Notes under the pieces: model-generated
Database searches by the model: none
The model's input: the letters and a program-made list of their open reading frames with translations, nothing else
Told to the model about the DNA's origin: nothing
In this document: positions 43,869-53,769 of the stretch, piece by piece
Position numbering within the stretch: position 1 is the stretch's first letter
Layout of the letters: each line of letters starts with the position of its first letter
Position numbers and translations under genes: made by a program
Origin: Bradyrhizobium iriomotense
GTDB lineage: Bacteria > Pseudomonadota > Alphaproteobacteria > Rhizobiales > Xanthobacteraceae
Reading direction: 5' to 3'
Assembly: GCF_018130765.1 (NCBI RefSeq)
Contig: NZ_JAFCJZ010000004.1
Location: 186,001-250,000, forward strand
DNA: 64,000 nt

Positions 43869-44786
43869 CTATCCAGCTCTCCGCTTCTCCAACTCCCGCC
43901 CCGTCTCCAGCATCAGCCGCCGCAGCCAGATCGAGCCCGGGTCCATCTGCGCCCGCGTCGGATGAAACATGAACTGCTCGTCGATCCCGGGGTCGAGCGG
44001 CGGCGTCACTGTGACGAGGCCGAGCTGCTTCGACAGCGCCGCGATCAGCCGGCGCGGCACGAAGGCGACGAGGTCGGTGCGGGCGGCGACGTGCAGCGCC
44101 TCGAGATAGCCTGACACGACCAGCGAGATATGCCGCTCGATGCCTTTGCTGCGCAGCCAGGTGTCGATGAGATCCTCAGCATTGCCGCGGATGATGACGC
44201 CGACATGGCGGGCGGCCAGGAACGTCTCGCGCCGCTTCAGCTTCGCTCCAACAGGATGGCCGCGCCGCACCGCCAGCGCGTCGCTGTCGGTGTAGAGCAG
44301 CTGGCGGTGAAAGCCCTTGAAGGCATTGCCGATCGAGATCACGAGGTCGATGGTGCGGGCGAACTCGGCATGGAAGATCGCCGGTCCCCGCCACGGCACC
44401 ACGTCGATGCGGACGTTGGGCGCAAGGCGCGTCACCTTCTCCATCAAGGGCGGCATCAGCAGCTCGACCGCGAGGTCCGGCATCATCAGGCGGAATTGCC
44501 GCTCGCTGCGCGCCGCATCGAATTCATCAGGCACGAACAGTCCGCGCACCTGATCGAGCGCCTGTGCCAGCGGTGCGCGAAGGGCCTGCGCCCGGGGCGT
44601 CAGTTCCATCCGCGCGCCGGTGCGTACGAGCAGCGGATCGCCGAAGATGTCGCGCAGGCGTTGCAACGCGTGGCTCGTCGCCGGCTGTGACAGGCCGATC
44701 CTCATGGCCGCGCGGCTGACATTGGCTTCGCGCAGCAGCGCGTCGAGCGCGGTCAACAGATTGAGGTCAAGCGAATTCAAATTCAT
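43869..44786 (-). CDS. LysR-family transcriptional regulator
   Basis: A 305-aa regulator starting at ATG 44786 (MNLNSLDLNLLTALDALLRE). The winged HTH is ANVSRAAMRIGLSQPATSHA and LQRLRDIFGDPLLVRTGARM. The rest is a substrate-binding-like effector domain of the NodD/NahR-like branch (LNLLTALDALL start, MELTPRAQALRAPL). It is divergent from the NTF2-like gene at 44878 and most probably controls it and itself. Confidence 0.92.
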   Translation of the reverse strand: MNLNSLDLNLLTALDALLREANVSRAAMRIGLSQPATSHALQRLRDIFGDPLLVRTGARMELTPRAQALRAPLAQALDQVRGLFVPDEFDAARSERQFRLMMPDLAVELLMPPLMEKVTRLAPNVRIDVVPWRGPAIFHAEFARTIDLVISIGNAFKGFHRQLLYTDSDALAVRRGHPVGAKLKRRETFLAARHVGVIIRGNAEDLIDTWLRSKGIERHISLVVSGYLEALHVAARTDLVAFVPRRLIAALSKQLGLVTVTPPLDPGIDEQFMFHPTRAQMDPGSIWLRRLMLETGRELEKRRAG

Positions 44787-44793
44787 GAGACGA

Positions 44794-44813
44794 ATAGATA
44801 TCATATTCTCTAT
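44794..44813. promoter_or_regulatory. Candidate LysR operator
   Basis: ATAGA, 10 bp, TCTAT: a dyad in the only A+T-rich part of the 91-bp gap between the divergent LysR and NTF2-like genes. The size and position fit a LysR site; binding is inferred. Confidence 0.45.
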
Positions 44814-44877
44814 CGATTTGAAGAATGCTGATCGCCCGACGATGATCTCCGTGTTGCCATGACAAGGAGATGCCGCC

Positions 44878-45321
44878 ATGAGTGCGAGCGCCAACAAGAA
44901 ACTGATGCAGGATATTTTCGCCGCCGCCGCAAATCCCGATCCGGCCGCGCGCGACCGCGCCCTGTTCACGGCAAGCCTTGCCGACGATGCCAGATGGGTC
45001 GTCACCGGCCAGTATTCCTGGTCGCGCACCTTCACCGGCAAGGAGGCGATCCTCAACGACCTGCACGGCTATGTGCGCACCCGCCTGCGCGACCGGACGC
45101 GCACCGTGGCCCACCGCTTCATCGCCGATGGCGACATCGTCGTGGTGGAAGCCAAGGGTGACAACGTCACGCCCGAGGGCGTGCGTTACGACAACGACTA
45201 CTGCCTGGTGTTTCGTCTCGAGGACGGCAAGATCAAGGAGATCCGCGAGTACTGCGACTCGGTCTTGACCGAGAAGGCGCTGGGCCCGTTTCCGCAAGCA
45301 CCCGTGAGGGCTGCGGGCTGA
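44878..45321 (+). CDS. NTF2-like (SnoaL-type) protein
   Basis: A 147-aa protein with the cone-shaped NTF2-like fold: helix MQDIFAAAANPDPAARDRAL, then DDARWVVTGQYSWSRTFTGK, then RFIADGDIVVVEAKGDNVT and YCLVFRLEDGKIKEIREYCD. Such proteins serve as isomerases, dehydratases or polyketide cyclases; the function here is open. It is transcribed away from the LysR gene. Confidence 0.88.
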   Translation: MSASANKKLMQDIFAAAANPDPAARDRALFTASLADDARWVVTGQYSWSRTFTGKEAILNDLHGYVRTRLRDRTRTVAHRFIADGDIVVVEAKGDNVTPEGVRYDNDYCLVFRLEDGKIKEIREYCDSVLTEKALGPFPQAPVRAAG

Positions 45322-45326
45322 GCGGA

Positions 45327-45542
45327 TTGGACGACGCAGCGTCCACCCACCGTCCCTGTCCATCACGGCCCGCGATGGTCGCGCGGGCCTGGCGGACGCT
45401 GGTGGACCTCATGCGTATCAGGCGGGAGCGGTCTCGGGTCCGGTGCCAGTTCGCCGCCATGACCGAGCGGGAGCTTCAGGACTGCGGGATGTCCCGGTCG
45501 GAGATTGAGTACGTGCTGAGGAAGCCCAGTCGGCGGAAGTAG
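45327..45542 (+). CDS. DUF1127 protein
   Basis: A short Arg-rich protein with the DUF1127 tail: RERSRVRCQFAAMTERELQD, then CGMSRSEIEYVLRK. The start is uncertain: TTG at 45327 (71 aa) or ATG at 45375 (55 aa), neither with a strong ribosome site. Short DUF1127 proteins in alphaproteobacteria have been linked to RNA binding and phosphate or carbon responses. Confidence 0.65.
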   Translation: MDDAASTHRPCPSRPAMVARAWRTLVDLMRIRRERSRVRCQFAAMTERELQDCGMSRSEIEYVLRKPSRRK

Positions 45543-45868
45543 GAGCCCGGAGCAGGCGGGAGCGCCATGTGGTCGGGCGCCCTCGGCAAATTGACGCAGG
45601 CGCCTGACAGACGTTGATCGTCGAAATGCTTGCGGCGTGCTGGCCGCAGGCCAAATCCCTGCGCAACTGGCTACAAAATCAGCAGATGTTGTGCGCGTCG
45701 CCAAGAGTCTGCGCGAAAAATTGGAAGGTTCAATTAACGAGTGTCCTCCATTGTGTCGCGGTGCAGCGTGGGTCGCAAAGACGCGACGTGCGGCTGCCGG
45801 GGTGGCCGGAAACGATCGTCGATCGGGTTCGGCCGCTCGAAGTCGCATGCATCTGGTGGACAGTGGGA
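45543..45868. other. Gap of 326 bp before the chemoreceptor gene
   Basis: The chemoreceptor frame stays open upstream of 45869, but the extra residues (e.g. [20 protein letters not shown]) do not look like receptor sequence, so this is treated as leader. A small palindrome CTGGCCGCAGGCCA lies near 45640. No promoter was recognised with confidence. Confidence 0.5.
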
Positions 45869-47878
45869 ATGCCGAAGTTTCGTTTGCGGATCAGGGGACG
45901 CCTGTACGCAGGCTTCATGGCCCTGGTGGCGGTTGGTCTCGTGATGGCGGTGGTTGCCGTCTGGAATTTGCGGGCCGTGCAGGATCAGGTCGCCAAGCAA
46001 TCGGCGCTTTCGGACAGCACCGCGCGGGTGCTGGAGATATCGACCCACCTCCAGGCGATCCAGCGCGCCAATCTGCGCTACATCTACGACGCCAGTGAAC
46101 CCGCGATGAAGGAGGCTTCGGAGCGGGAAACCGCGGCGACCGAGCTGTTGAAGGTCGGGGCGAACGGGACGGCTTCCGCGGAGCGGCGCAAGCTTTACGA
46201 AGATCTCATCACCGACATCGCCAGGATGAAGGCCTTGCGTGACAATCTCGGGGACGCCGTCAACGAGGCGCGAACCGGCAAGGCGACGCTGCTGCCGAGT
46301 GGAGATGAGCTGACCGTCAAGATGGGCAAGCTGGTCGATGTGGCCCGTGCGGCCGTCGATGAGGACACCGCGGCGCTCGTCGCGGACCTCGAATCCCGGC
46401 TTCTTCAGGTTCAGATCGCCAATTGGCGTTTCCTGGCACTACGCGACACCAAGGGCCCCGCCAACTTCAGAACCAATGTGGACAGGGCGGCGCAGCGGCT
46501 CTCGGCGCTCGAAAAGAGCCCGCAGGCGTCGGAATTGCGAACCGTGCTCGCGCCGGTGAAGACCTCGCTCGGCATCTACAAATCAGCGTTCGAGACGACC
46601 TCCGCCGCGATGCTCCAGGCCGACGAGATCTACCACAAAAACCTCGCTCCGCTCATCGTCGAGAGCATCGGCAAGCTCAAGGTCGCGGAAACCACGTTGA
46701 AGAAGGACTACAAGGGGTCGCGCTCCGCCGCCGAAGCCGTGATCGAAGGCACGACATCGGTGCAGATGATCGCGGGCGGCCTCGCCGTCCTGTTCGGACT
46801 GATCGTCGCCTTCCTGATCGCCCGCAGCATCGTCGGTCCATTGACCTCGATGACGCGCGCGATGGGGCTGCTTGCCGGCGGCAATCTCGCGGTCGAGATT
46901 CCCGGACGCGGCAAGACCGACGAGATCGGCGACATGGCCAAGGCGATCGAGGTGTTCAAGGACAACATGGTCGACACCGAGCGCCTGCGCCACGAGCAGA
47001 CCGAGATCGAGGCCCGGCAGGCCGAGAGCCGCAAGGCTGACATGGTGAGGCTCGCAGACCAGTTTGAGCAAGCTGTTGGCGAGATCGTGAATACCGTGTC
47101 GTCGGCCTCGAACGAGCTCGAAGCCTCCGCCGGCACGCTGACGGCGACCGCCTCGCGCGCCCAGGATATCTCCACCGAGGTGGCGTCCGCCTCGCAGGAA
47201 GCTTCGGCCAATGTTCAGGCCGTTGCCTCGGCCACCGAAGAGCTGTCTTCCTCGGTCAGCGAGATCGCCCGCCAGGTGCAGGAGTCCGCCCGCATCGCCA
47301 GCGAAGCCGTGGGGCAGGCGAGCCGGACCAACGAGCGCGTCGGCGAGCTGTCCAAGGCTGCCGCTCGCATCGGCGACGTGGTCGAATTGATCAACACGAT
47401 CGCGGGCCAGACCAATCTCCTGGCGCTGAATGCGACCATCGAAGCAGCACGCGCCGGCGATGCCGGCCGCGGCTTTGCGGTGGTTGCCTCCGAGGTCAAG
47501 GCGCTCGCCGAGCAGACCGCGAAGGCGACCGGTGAGATCGGCCAGCAGATTTCCAGCATTCAGGCCGCCACCGAGCAGTCGGTCGGCTCGATCAGGGAGA
47601 TCAGCGGCACCATCGAGCGGCTGTCGGAGATCTCGTCGACGGTCGCCGCCGCCGTGGAGCAGCAGGGCGCGGCGACGCAGGAGATCTCCCGCAACGTCCA
47701 GCAGGCCGCGCACGGCACCCAGCGCGTCTCGACCAATATCGGCGACGTGCAGCGCGGCGCGTCCGAGACCGGCTCGGCCTCCTCGCAGGTGCTCTCGGCG
47801 GCGCGCTCGCTGTCGGCGGATAGCAACCGGCTGAAGCAGGAGGTCGCGAACTTCCTGAGCTCGGTCCACGCCGCATAA
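45869..47878 (+). CDS. Methyl-accepting chemotaxis protein
   Basis: A 669-aa receptor. TM1 is residues 11-33 ([20 protein letters not shown]), a helical periplasmic sensor of about 270 residues follows, then TM2 ([19 protein letters not shown]), a HAMP domain ([20 protein letters not shown]) and a long signalling coiled coil with the hairpin tip [20 protein letters not shown] and [20 protein letters not shown]. There is no C-terminal CheR pentapeptide. The start is set at ATG 45869 ([10 protein letters not shown]). The ligand is unknown. Confidence 0.92.
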   Translation: MPKFRLRIRGRLYAGFMALVAVGLVMAVVAVWNLRAVQDQVAKQSALSDSTARVLEISTHLQAIQRANLRYIYDASEPAMKEASERETAATELLKVGANGTASAERRKLYEDLITDIARMKALRDNLGDAVNEARTGKATLLPSGDELTVKMGKLVDVARAAVDEDTAALVADLESRLLQVQIANWRFLALRDTKGPANFRTNVDRAAQRLSALEKSPQASELRTVLAPVKTSLGIYKSAFETTSAAMLQADEIYHKNLAPLIVESIGKLKVAETTLKKDYKGSRSAAEAVIEGTTSVQMIAGGLAVLFGLIVAFLIARSIVGPLTSMTRAMGLLAGGNLAVEIPGRGKTDEIGDMAKAIEVFKDNMVDTERLRHEQTEIEARQAESRKADMVRLADQFEQAVGEIVNTVSSASNELEASAGTLTATASRAQDISTEVASASQEASANVQAVASATEELSSSVSEIARQVQESARIASEAVGQASRTNERVGELSKAAARIGDVVELINTIAGQTNLLALNATIEAARAGDAGRGFAVVASEVKALAEQTAKATGEIGQQISSIQAATEQSVGSIREISGTIERLSEISSTVAAAVEQQGAATQEISRNVQQAAHGTQRVSTNIGDVQRGASETGSASSQVLSAARSLSADSNRLKQEVANFLSSVHAA

Positions 47879-47884
47879 AAGCAA

Positions 47885-47910
47885 AAGGCCACGCGCATGC
47901 GCGTGGCCTT
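47885..47910. terminator. Bidirectional terminator
   Basis: AAGGCCACGCGCA followed by its exact inverse TGCGCGTGGCCTT, a perfect 26-bp palindrome between the converging chemoreceptor and GST genes. A-rich sequence precedes it; the T-run after it is short. Confidence 0.8.
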
Positions 47911-47930
47911 CAAATCGCGGCGCGGTATGA

Positions 47931-48617
47931 TCAGGCGACCTTGGTCGTCATGTGCTTGAACATGTTGGCGCGGGCCTCGTCGTCCATCTCGGCCTTGAAG
48001 GTGAACTTGTCCTTCAGCGCGATCGCGCGCGCGGCCGCCGGGCGCGCCGAGATCTCGTCCACCAGCCGCTTCACATTCGGGTAGCGCGCAAAGGCGTCGT
48101 CGCCGAGCTTGAACGGCAGCATCCGCGCCCAGCCCCACAGCGCCATATCGACGATCGAATAGCTGTCGCCGACCATGTAGCGGCGGCCGGCAAGATGAGC
48201 GTCGAGGATCTTGTAGTGGCGATCGGTCTCGTACTGGTAGCGGTTATGGGCGTAGTCGTGGTTCTGGTCCTTTGGCGCGAAATGCTTGAAGTGCACGGCT
48301 TGGCCCGAATACGGCCCGACGCCGGTGGCGATGAACATCAGCCATGACAGCGTCTCGCCGCGCACGCCGGCGGCGGGCAGGAACTTGCCGGTCTTCTCGG
48401 CGAGATAGAGCAGGATGGCGTTCGAGTCGAAAACGATGGTGCCGCCATCGTCGATCGCCGGCACCTTGCCGTTCGGATTGATCTTGAGGAATTCCGGCGT
48501 GAACTGCTCGCCCTTGCGGGTGTCGATCTTCACCGGCTCGAAAGGCAGGCCGGACTCTTCGAGATAAAGCGCGACCTTGGTCGGGTTCGGCGAGCCGTTG
48601 AAATAGAATTTGAGCAT
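47931..48617 (-). CDS. Glutathione S-transferase
   Basis: A 228-aa GST. The thioredoxin domain is MLKFYFNGSPNPTKVALYLE, with KINPNGKVPAIDDGGTIVFD, and the helical domain has RYMVGDSYSIVDMALWGWAR. The SPNPTKV stretch with Ser/Pro/Asn is that of the YghU/Ure2p-like or nu-class members. The substrate is unknown. It converges with the chemoreceptor gene. Confidence 0.92.
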   Translation of the reverse strand: MLKFYFNGSPNPTKVALYLEESGLPFEPVKIDTRKGEQFTPEFLKINPNGKVPAIDDGGTIVFDSNAILLYLAEKTGKFLPAAGVRGETLSWLMFIATGVGPYSGQAVHFKHFAPKDQNHDYAHNRYQYETDRHYKILDAHLAGRRYMVGDSYSIVDMALWGWARMLPFKLGDDAFARYPNVKRLVDEISARPAAARAIALKDKFTFKAEMDDEARANMFKHMTTKVA

Positions 48618-48749
48618 CGAGTATCTCCCCAGTCTCTGTTGCCGAGAGCGAACGCGGCGTCATTGCCGCTAGGCGGATTTCTCTTGCCTGAACCTTGTCG
48701 GGGAGAGCAACCGGCGAGTTTGCCGGGCGGTATCTGCGCGCCACGCAGA

Positions 48750-49076
48750 TCAGCCGGCGTAACAAAAGCCGATCGCCGCCGTAAGGATCATCGCGGCACC
48801 GACCGCCTCCAGGCGCAGCCCGAGCCGCGCGGCGAGATGCATGTCGGAGGCGCGCGCCGCGCGCTCCGATCCGCGCGAATAGCCGTGAACGATGACGTCG
48901 TGATTGAAATTGTCATGCGCCTCGTTGCTGCTGGCGAGCCCGACGCAGACCACGAGCACGCCGAACAGCGCGAGGCCGAAAAATCCGAGCAGGGCGATCA
49001 GGAACATCGGAAACATGCCGAGCAGGAAGATCGGCAGCAGCGGCACCAGCAGCAATGTCTCGGACTGTCGTCGCAT
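48750..49076 (-). CDS. Hypothetical membrane protein, 108 aa
   Basis: A small protein with a long hydrophobic block at residues 9-47 (LLLVPLLPIFLLGMFPMFLI and onward), a polar middle (SNEAHDNFNHDVIVHGYSRG), and a second hydrophobic segment at the C-terminus (AVGAAMILTAAIGFCYAG). I do not recognise a family. The ATG at 49076 is preferred to a GTG three codons earlier. It lies between a GST gene and ccrM. Confidence 0.65.
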   Translation of the reverse strand: MRRQSETLLLVPLLPIFLLGMFPMFLIALLGFFGLALFGVLVVCVGLASSNEAHDNFNHDVIVHGYSRGSERAARASDMHLAARLGLRLEAVGAAMILTAAIGFCYAG

Positions 49077-49151
49077 GGGAACCACCCGGTCAGGATGGGG
49101 CTGATCGGGCGAATCTAGTCCTGGCGGGGGCGGCTTTCAACCATCACTGCT

Positions 49152-49255
49152 GTCATTCCGGGGCGCCCCTCTTGGCGCGAGCCCGGAATCCATTGGGCCG
49201 CAGGTGCTGTCGTTCGATGGATTCCGGGTTCTCGCTTCGCGAGCCCCGGAATGAC
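49152..49255. repeat. Intergenic palindromic repeat, family A
   Basis: Starts GTCATTCCGGGGCGCCCC and ends GCCCCGGAATGAC, just 8 bp from the ccrM stop on one side. Confidence 0.88.
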
Positions 49256-49263
49256 GGAGAATA

Positions 49264-50413
<1,150 letters not shown>

Positions 50414-50618
50414 AGGCGACGCTGTCGGCGACGCGGGACCAAACAACCGACTGACCGTTACATTGAAGCGGCAAAGTAAAAATCGACTTAACCCGCTGCT
50501 TTTGTGAGCAGGCCGCACATCGCGCGTCGGCTGTCCGCATTCGCCGTGTTTTACAGTGTATTTCGTGTTTCTTCGCGTTGCGGGAGCGGCCGCGGCGCCA
50601 GAAAGACTGCAAATTTCT

Positions 50619-50654
50619 CTCGGAAAAAATTGCGCATCCCTCGGAAAAAATTGC
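50619..50654. promoter_or_regulatory. Tandem 15-bp repeats in the ccrM / peptidase gap
   Basis: CTCGGAAAAAATTGC occurs at 50619-50633 and 50640-50654, start to start 21 bp. The pair lies in the 405-bp gap between divergent ccrM and metallopeptidase genes (50395-50799), which is A+T-richer than its neighbours and otherwise shows no gene. A protein binding two turns apart is inferred. Confidence 0.5.
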
Positions 50655-50799
50655 TGGCAGGCGCATGCTGTCGCACTAGGCAATTTTTGCCGAGCACGAT
50701 ATTGATAAAGGCAACGGAAATTTTACGTATGTGGCGCGTTGAGCTTTCGCGCTTCTGCGCCCAAATGATGCCAATCGAGGATTTAAGGGAAAGCCCGCC

Positions 50800-51747
50800 A
50801 TGCGCTACGATGATTTCCGCCGGAGCGACGACGTCGAGGATCGTCGCGACGAGGGTGGCGGTGGATTCGGCGGCGGAGGCGGCGGGTTCGGGCTGCCGAT
50901 GGGCGGCGGCGGGCTCGGCATCGGCACCATCATCGTGCTCGGCCTGATCGGCTATGCCTTCGGCATCGACCCGCGCATCCTGATCGGCGGTGCCGAGATC
51001 CTCACCGGCGGCGGCCAGGCGCCAAGCTACCAGACCGACCGCCAGTCATCCTCGACCTCGGCCAAGCGCGGCGCGCCGACCGACGAGGTCGGCAGCATGA
51101 TCGCCGGCATCCTCGGCGAGATCGACGACCGCTGGAGCGAGATCTTTCAGGCCAGCGGCCAGAACTATACCGGTCCGAAGGTCGTGCTGTTCCGCAATGC
51201 CACCAATGGCGGCCGCTGCGGCATGGCGCAGTCGGCGATGGGCCCGTTCTATTGTCCGCCGGACCGCACCATCTTCCTCGACACCGCCTTCTTCCGCGAG
51301 GTCGAGACACGCTTCCGCGGCTGCTCCGGCAAGTCGGCGTGCAATTTCACCACCGCCTACATCATCGCGCATGAGGCGGGCCATCACATCCAGAACCTGC
51401 TCGGCATCATTCCGCGCGTGACGCGGCTGCAGCAGCAGGCCGGCAGCAAGGCCGAGGCCAACGCGCTCCAGGTGAAGGTGGAGTTGCAGGCGGATTGTCT
51501 GTCCGGCGTCTGGGTCAACCGCGAGGCGAAGAAGCGTCCGAACTTCCTGGAGGCAGGCGACATCGACGCCGCGCTGACCACCGCGAGCGCGATCGGCGAT
51601 GATACGCTGCAGCGTCAGGCCACGGGCCGCGTCGTGCCCGACTCCTTCACCCACGGCTCGGCCGCGCAGCGCAAGCAATGGTTCATGACCGGCTACCAAC
51701 AGGGCACGGTCCAGGCCTGCAACACGTTCGGCGGCGGGGCGTTGTAG
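50800..51747 (+). CDS. Neutral zinc metallopeptidase (YpfJ-like)
   Basis: A 315-aa protein. An Arg/Gly-rich N-terminus (FRRSDDVEDRRDEGGGGFGG) is followed by a membrane segment (GIGTIIVLGLIGYAFGI) and the peptidase domain: GPFYCPPDRTIFLDTAFF, zinc motif AYIIAHEAGHHIQNLLG (HExxH) and VELQADCLSGVWVN (Glu ligand). The ATG at 50800 is behind TAAGGGA. The role is unknown in most bacteria. Confidence 0.92.
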   Translation: MRYDDFRRSDDVEDRRDEGGGGFGGGGGGFGLPMGGGGLGIGTIIVLGLIGYAFGIDPRILIGGAEILTGGGQAPSYQTDRQSSSTSAKRGAPTDEVGSMIAGILGEIDDRWSEIFQASGQNYTGPKVVLFRNATNGGRCGMAQSAMGPFYCPPDRTIFLDTAFFREVETRFRGCSGKSACNFTTAYIIAHEAGHHIQNLLGIIPRVTRLQQQAGSKAEANALQVKVELQADCLSGVWVNREAKKRPNFLEAGDIDAALTTASAIGDDTLQRQATGRVVPDSFTHGSAAQRKQWFMTGYQQGTVQACNTFGGGAL

Positions 51748-51827
51748 TTCTCGCCACCGTGCCTCGGACGTAGCGCAGCACGAATTATGATGCGCAATTG
51801 CGCATCTGGGAATCCGGGAGTAGTGGC

Positions 51828-51945
51828 GTCATCCTGAGGTGCTCGCCTTTTCGGCGAGCCTCGAAGGATGGCGGAGTCTGCGGCCCATCCTTCGAGGCTC
51901 GCCCTGCGGTGCGCTTGCACCGCACGGCGCGCACCTCAGGATGAC
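51828..51945. repeat. Intergenic palindromic repeat, family D, with nearby palindrome
   Basis: Starts GTCATCCTGAGGTGCTCGCC and ends GCGCACCTCAGGATGAC, with an inner pair CCTCGAAGGATGG and CCATCCTTCGAGG. A palindrome GATGCGCAATTGCGCATC lies just before it near 51790 and is shared with the element at 34609. Confidence 0.85.
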
Positions 51946-51974
51946 GCCGGTGGGCGGGAAACAGGAGTGAAGTC

Positions 51975-52538
51975 GTGGCCTCGATCGACGAATCCAAACA
52001 ATTCATCCCCCTGAACATCGCGGTGCTCACCGTGTCCGACACGCGCGCGCTTGCGGACGACAAGTCCGGCCAGACGCTGGCCGACCGCCTCACCGGCGCG
52101 GGCCATCATCTCGCCGCGCGCGAGATCGTCACCGACGATGTCGAGGCGATCCGCGCCGTCATTCGCCGCTGGATCGCGGATGCCGGCGTCGACGTCGTCA
52201 TCACCACCGGCGGCACCGGTTTTACGGGACGCGACGTCACGCCGGAGGCGATCGAGCCGCTGTTCGAGAAGCGCATGGATGGCTTCTCCATTGCGTTCCA
52301 CATGCTGAGCCACGCCAAGATCGGGACGTCGACGATCCAGAGCCGCGCCACCGCGGGCGTTGCGGGCGCGACCTACATCTTCTGCCTGCCCGGTTCGCCC
52401 GGCGCCTGCCGCGACGGCTGGGACGGCATCCTCCAGGCCCAGCTCGATTACCGCACGCGTCCCTGCAATTTCGTCGAGATCATGCCACGCCTGGACGAGC
52501 ACCTGCGCCGGCCGAAGGCGCAAGGCGCGACGGTGTAG
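51975..52538 (+). CDS. moaB: Molybdenum cofactor biosynthesis protein B
   Basis: A 187-aa MoaB/Mog-type protein that adenylates molybdopterin or acts in its place. It has NIAVLTVSDTRALADDKSGQ, DVVITTGGTGFTGRDVTPEA (the GTG-x-x-x-x-D site) and IFCLPGSPGACRDGWDGIL. Start is GTG at 51975 with AGGAG upstream. There is no other moa gene in the window. Confidence 0.93.
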   Translation: MASIDESKQFIPLNIAVLTVSDTRALADDKSGQTLADRLTGAGHHLAAREIVTDDVEAIRAVIRRWIADAGVDVVITTGGTGFTGRDVTPEAIEPLFEKRMDGFSIAFHMLSHAKIGTSTIQSRATAGVAGATYIFCLPGSPGACRDGWDGILQAQLDYRTRPCNFVEIMPRLDEHLRRPKAQGATV

Positions 52539-52555
52539 TCGTGCGCGCGGACGTC

Positions 52556-52751
52556 TTCTTCCTTCTCCCCTCATGTCCGCCGAAGCCTTGGCGGAGGCGG
52601 ATGTGGGAGAAAGTGGCGCGAAGCGCCGGATGAGGGGTATCTACCGGCACGGCGTGCGCGGAGACATACCCCTCACCCAAGCGAGTGTGTGTCTGCTAGC
52701 GCCGCTGCCCTCTCCCACAAGGGGAGAGGGCGCATCAACGTGCATCTCGCC
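52556..52751. repeat. Intergenic palindromic repeat, family B
   Basis: Same blocks as 41421-41599, with an extra insertion after the first block (TCATGTCCGCCGAAGCCTTG). It separates the converging moaB and MarR-GNAT genes. Confidence 0.88.
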
Positions 52752-52778
52752 GCAACGTGCGTCGCGCCCGCAGCGAGA

Positions 52779-53708
52779 TCAGAGATCCCGCTCCCACGTC
52801 TCGCCGACTAGGTCGGCACCAAAACTGTGGTGCTTCTCTTCCTTCACGAGCTTGAAGCCGGCACTTTTGTAGATGCCGCGCGCGGCAACCAGGATGCTTT
52901 GCGTCCACAGCGTCATCTTGCTGTAGCCCCTTTCGCGGGCGCCCTGGATGCATTGCTCGACCAGGGCGCGGCCGACACCTAGCCCGCGCGCCTTCTTCTC
53001 CACCTGCAACAGGCGCAGCTTGGCGATCTCGTCCGTCGTCTTGACCAGAAAGACCGAGCCGACCGGCTCGCCATCGACTTCCGCGATCCAGCAGTGCTCG
53101 CGCGCGGCGTCGTAGTTCCTGATGAACTGCGCGCAGATCTCGGCGACCAGCGCCTCGTAGCTGATGTCCCAGTTGTAGTCCGCGGCATAGGCGGCGCCCT
53201 GTCGGGAGATGACCCAGCCCATGTCACCGACGCGATGGCTGCGCAGCATGAATGCCGTGGGCAGGCTTCGACGCTGCTCCAGCACAGCCTCGATGGTTGC
53301 CATGGCCTGCGTGAGCCGCGTCGCATCGTCGGCTGAAAGCTGGGCCAGCATCGCGGCGACCTCGTTCTGCGAGCTCAGGTTCAGCTTGGCGAAGGTCTGC
53401 CGGCCCTTGGCGGTGAGGCTGAGCTGATATTGCCTGCGATCTGCGGGCAGGGGTCTGCGCGTGATCAGCCCCTTTTCGTCAAAACTCTGGACGATGCGGC
53501 TGAGATAGCCGGGGTCGAGACCAAGCTCGTTTCCGATCTCTTTCGCCGCAAGGTCGTCGCGATGGGCGAGCTCATAGAGCACCCGGGCCTCGCTGAGCGA
53601 GAACGGGGTCTTTCCAAGGTGCTGGTCGAGCACGCCAAGCTTGCGGGTATAGAAGCGGTTGAAGGCGCGGACCGCTGCGATGGGGTCGTTAGTTCCGGCA
53701 AATGACAT
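52779..53708 (-). CDS. Fused MarR-type regulator and GNAT acetyltransferase
   Basis: A 309-aa two-domain protein. Residues 1-150 are a winged HTH of the MarR family (FSLSEARVLYELAHRDDLAA, then LGLDPGYLSRIVQSFDEKGL, ADRRQYQLSLTAKGRQTF). Residues 155-309 are a GNAT acetyltransferase, with the CoA pyrophosphate loop in KKARGLGVGRALVEQCI. The ATG at 53708 has GAGGTGAG upstream. A near-perfect 42-bp palindrome ends 12 bp from the start codon, so the gene almost certainly represses itself or responds to a ligand there. Confidence 0.92.
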   Translation of the reverse strand: MSFAGTNDPIAAVRAFNRFYTRKLGVLDQHLGKTPFSLSEARVLYELAHRDDLAAKEIGNELGLDPGYLSRIVQSFDEKGLITRRPLPADRRQYQLSLTAKGRQTFAKLNLSSQNEVAAMLAQLSADDATRLTQAMATIEAVLEQRRSLPTAFMLRSHRVGDMGWVISRQGAAYAADYNWDISYEALVAEICAQFIRNYDAAREHCWIAEVDGEPVGSVFLVKTTDEIAKLRLLQVEKKARGLGVGRALVEQCIQGARERGYSKMTLWTQSILVAARGIYKSAGFKLVKEEKHHSFGADLVGETWERDL

Positions 53709-53719
53709 GGCTCACCTCG

Positions 53720-53761
53720 ATACTTGCCATTGTCAAATAATTATTTGACTTTGGCAAGTAT
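53720..53761. promoter_or_regulatory. 42-bp palindromic operator of the MarR-GNAT gene
   Basis: ATACTTGCCATTGTCAAATA continues into its inverse, ending ATTTGACTTTGGCAAGTAT; of 21 base pairs of dyad, 19 match. It fills the gap between the MarR-GNAT start (53708) and the glycosyltransferase stop (53770). It is A+T-rich in its centre and could hold the promoter as well. Confidence 0.85.
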
Positions 53762-53769
53762 TGGTGGCC

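Noticed and set aside
50504..50947. A 147-codon frame in the ccrM / peptidase gap
   Set aside because: It runs through A-rich repeats and then out of frame into the peptidase gene; no family features.
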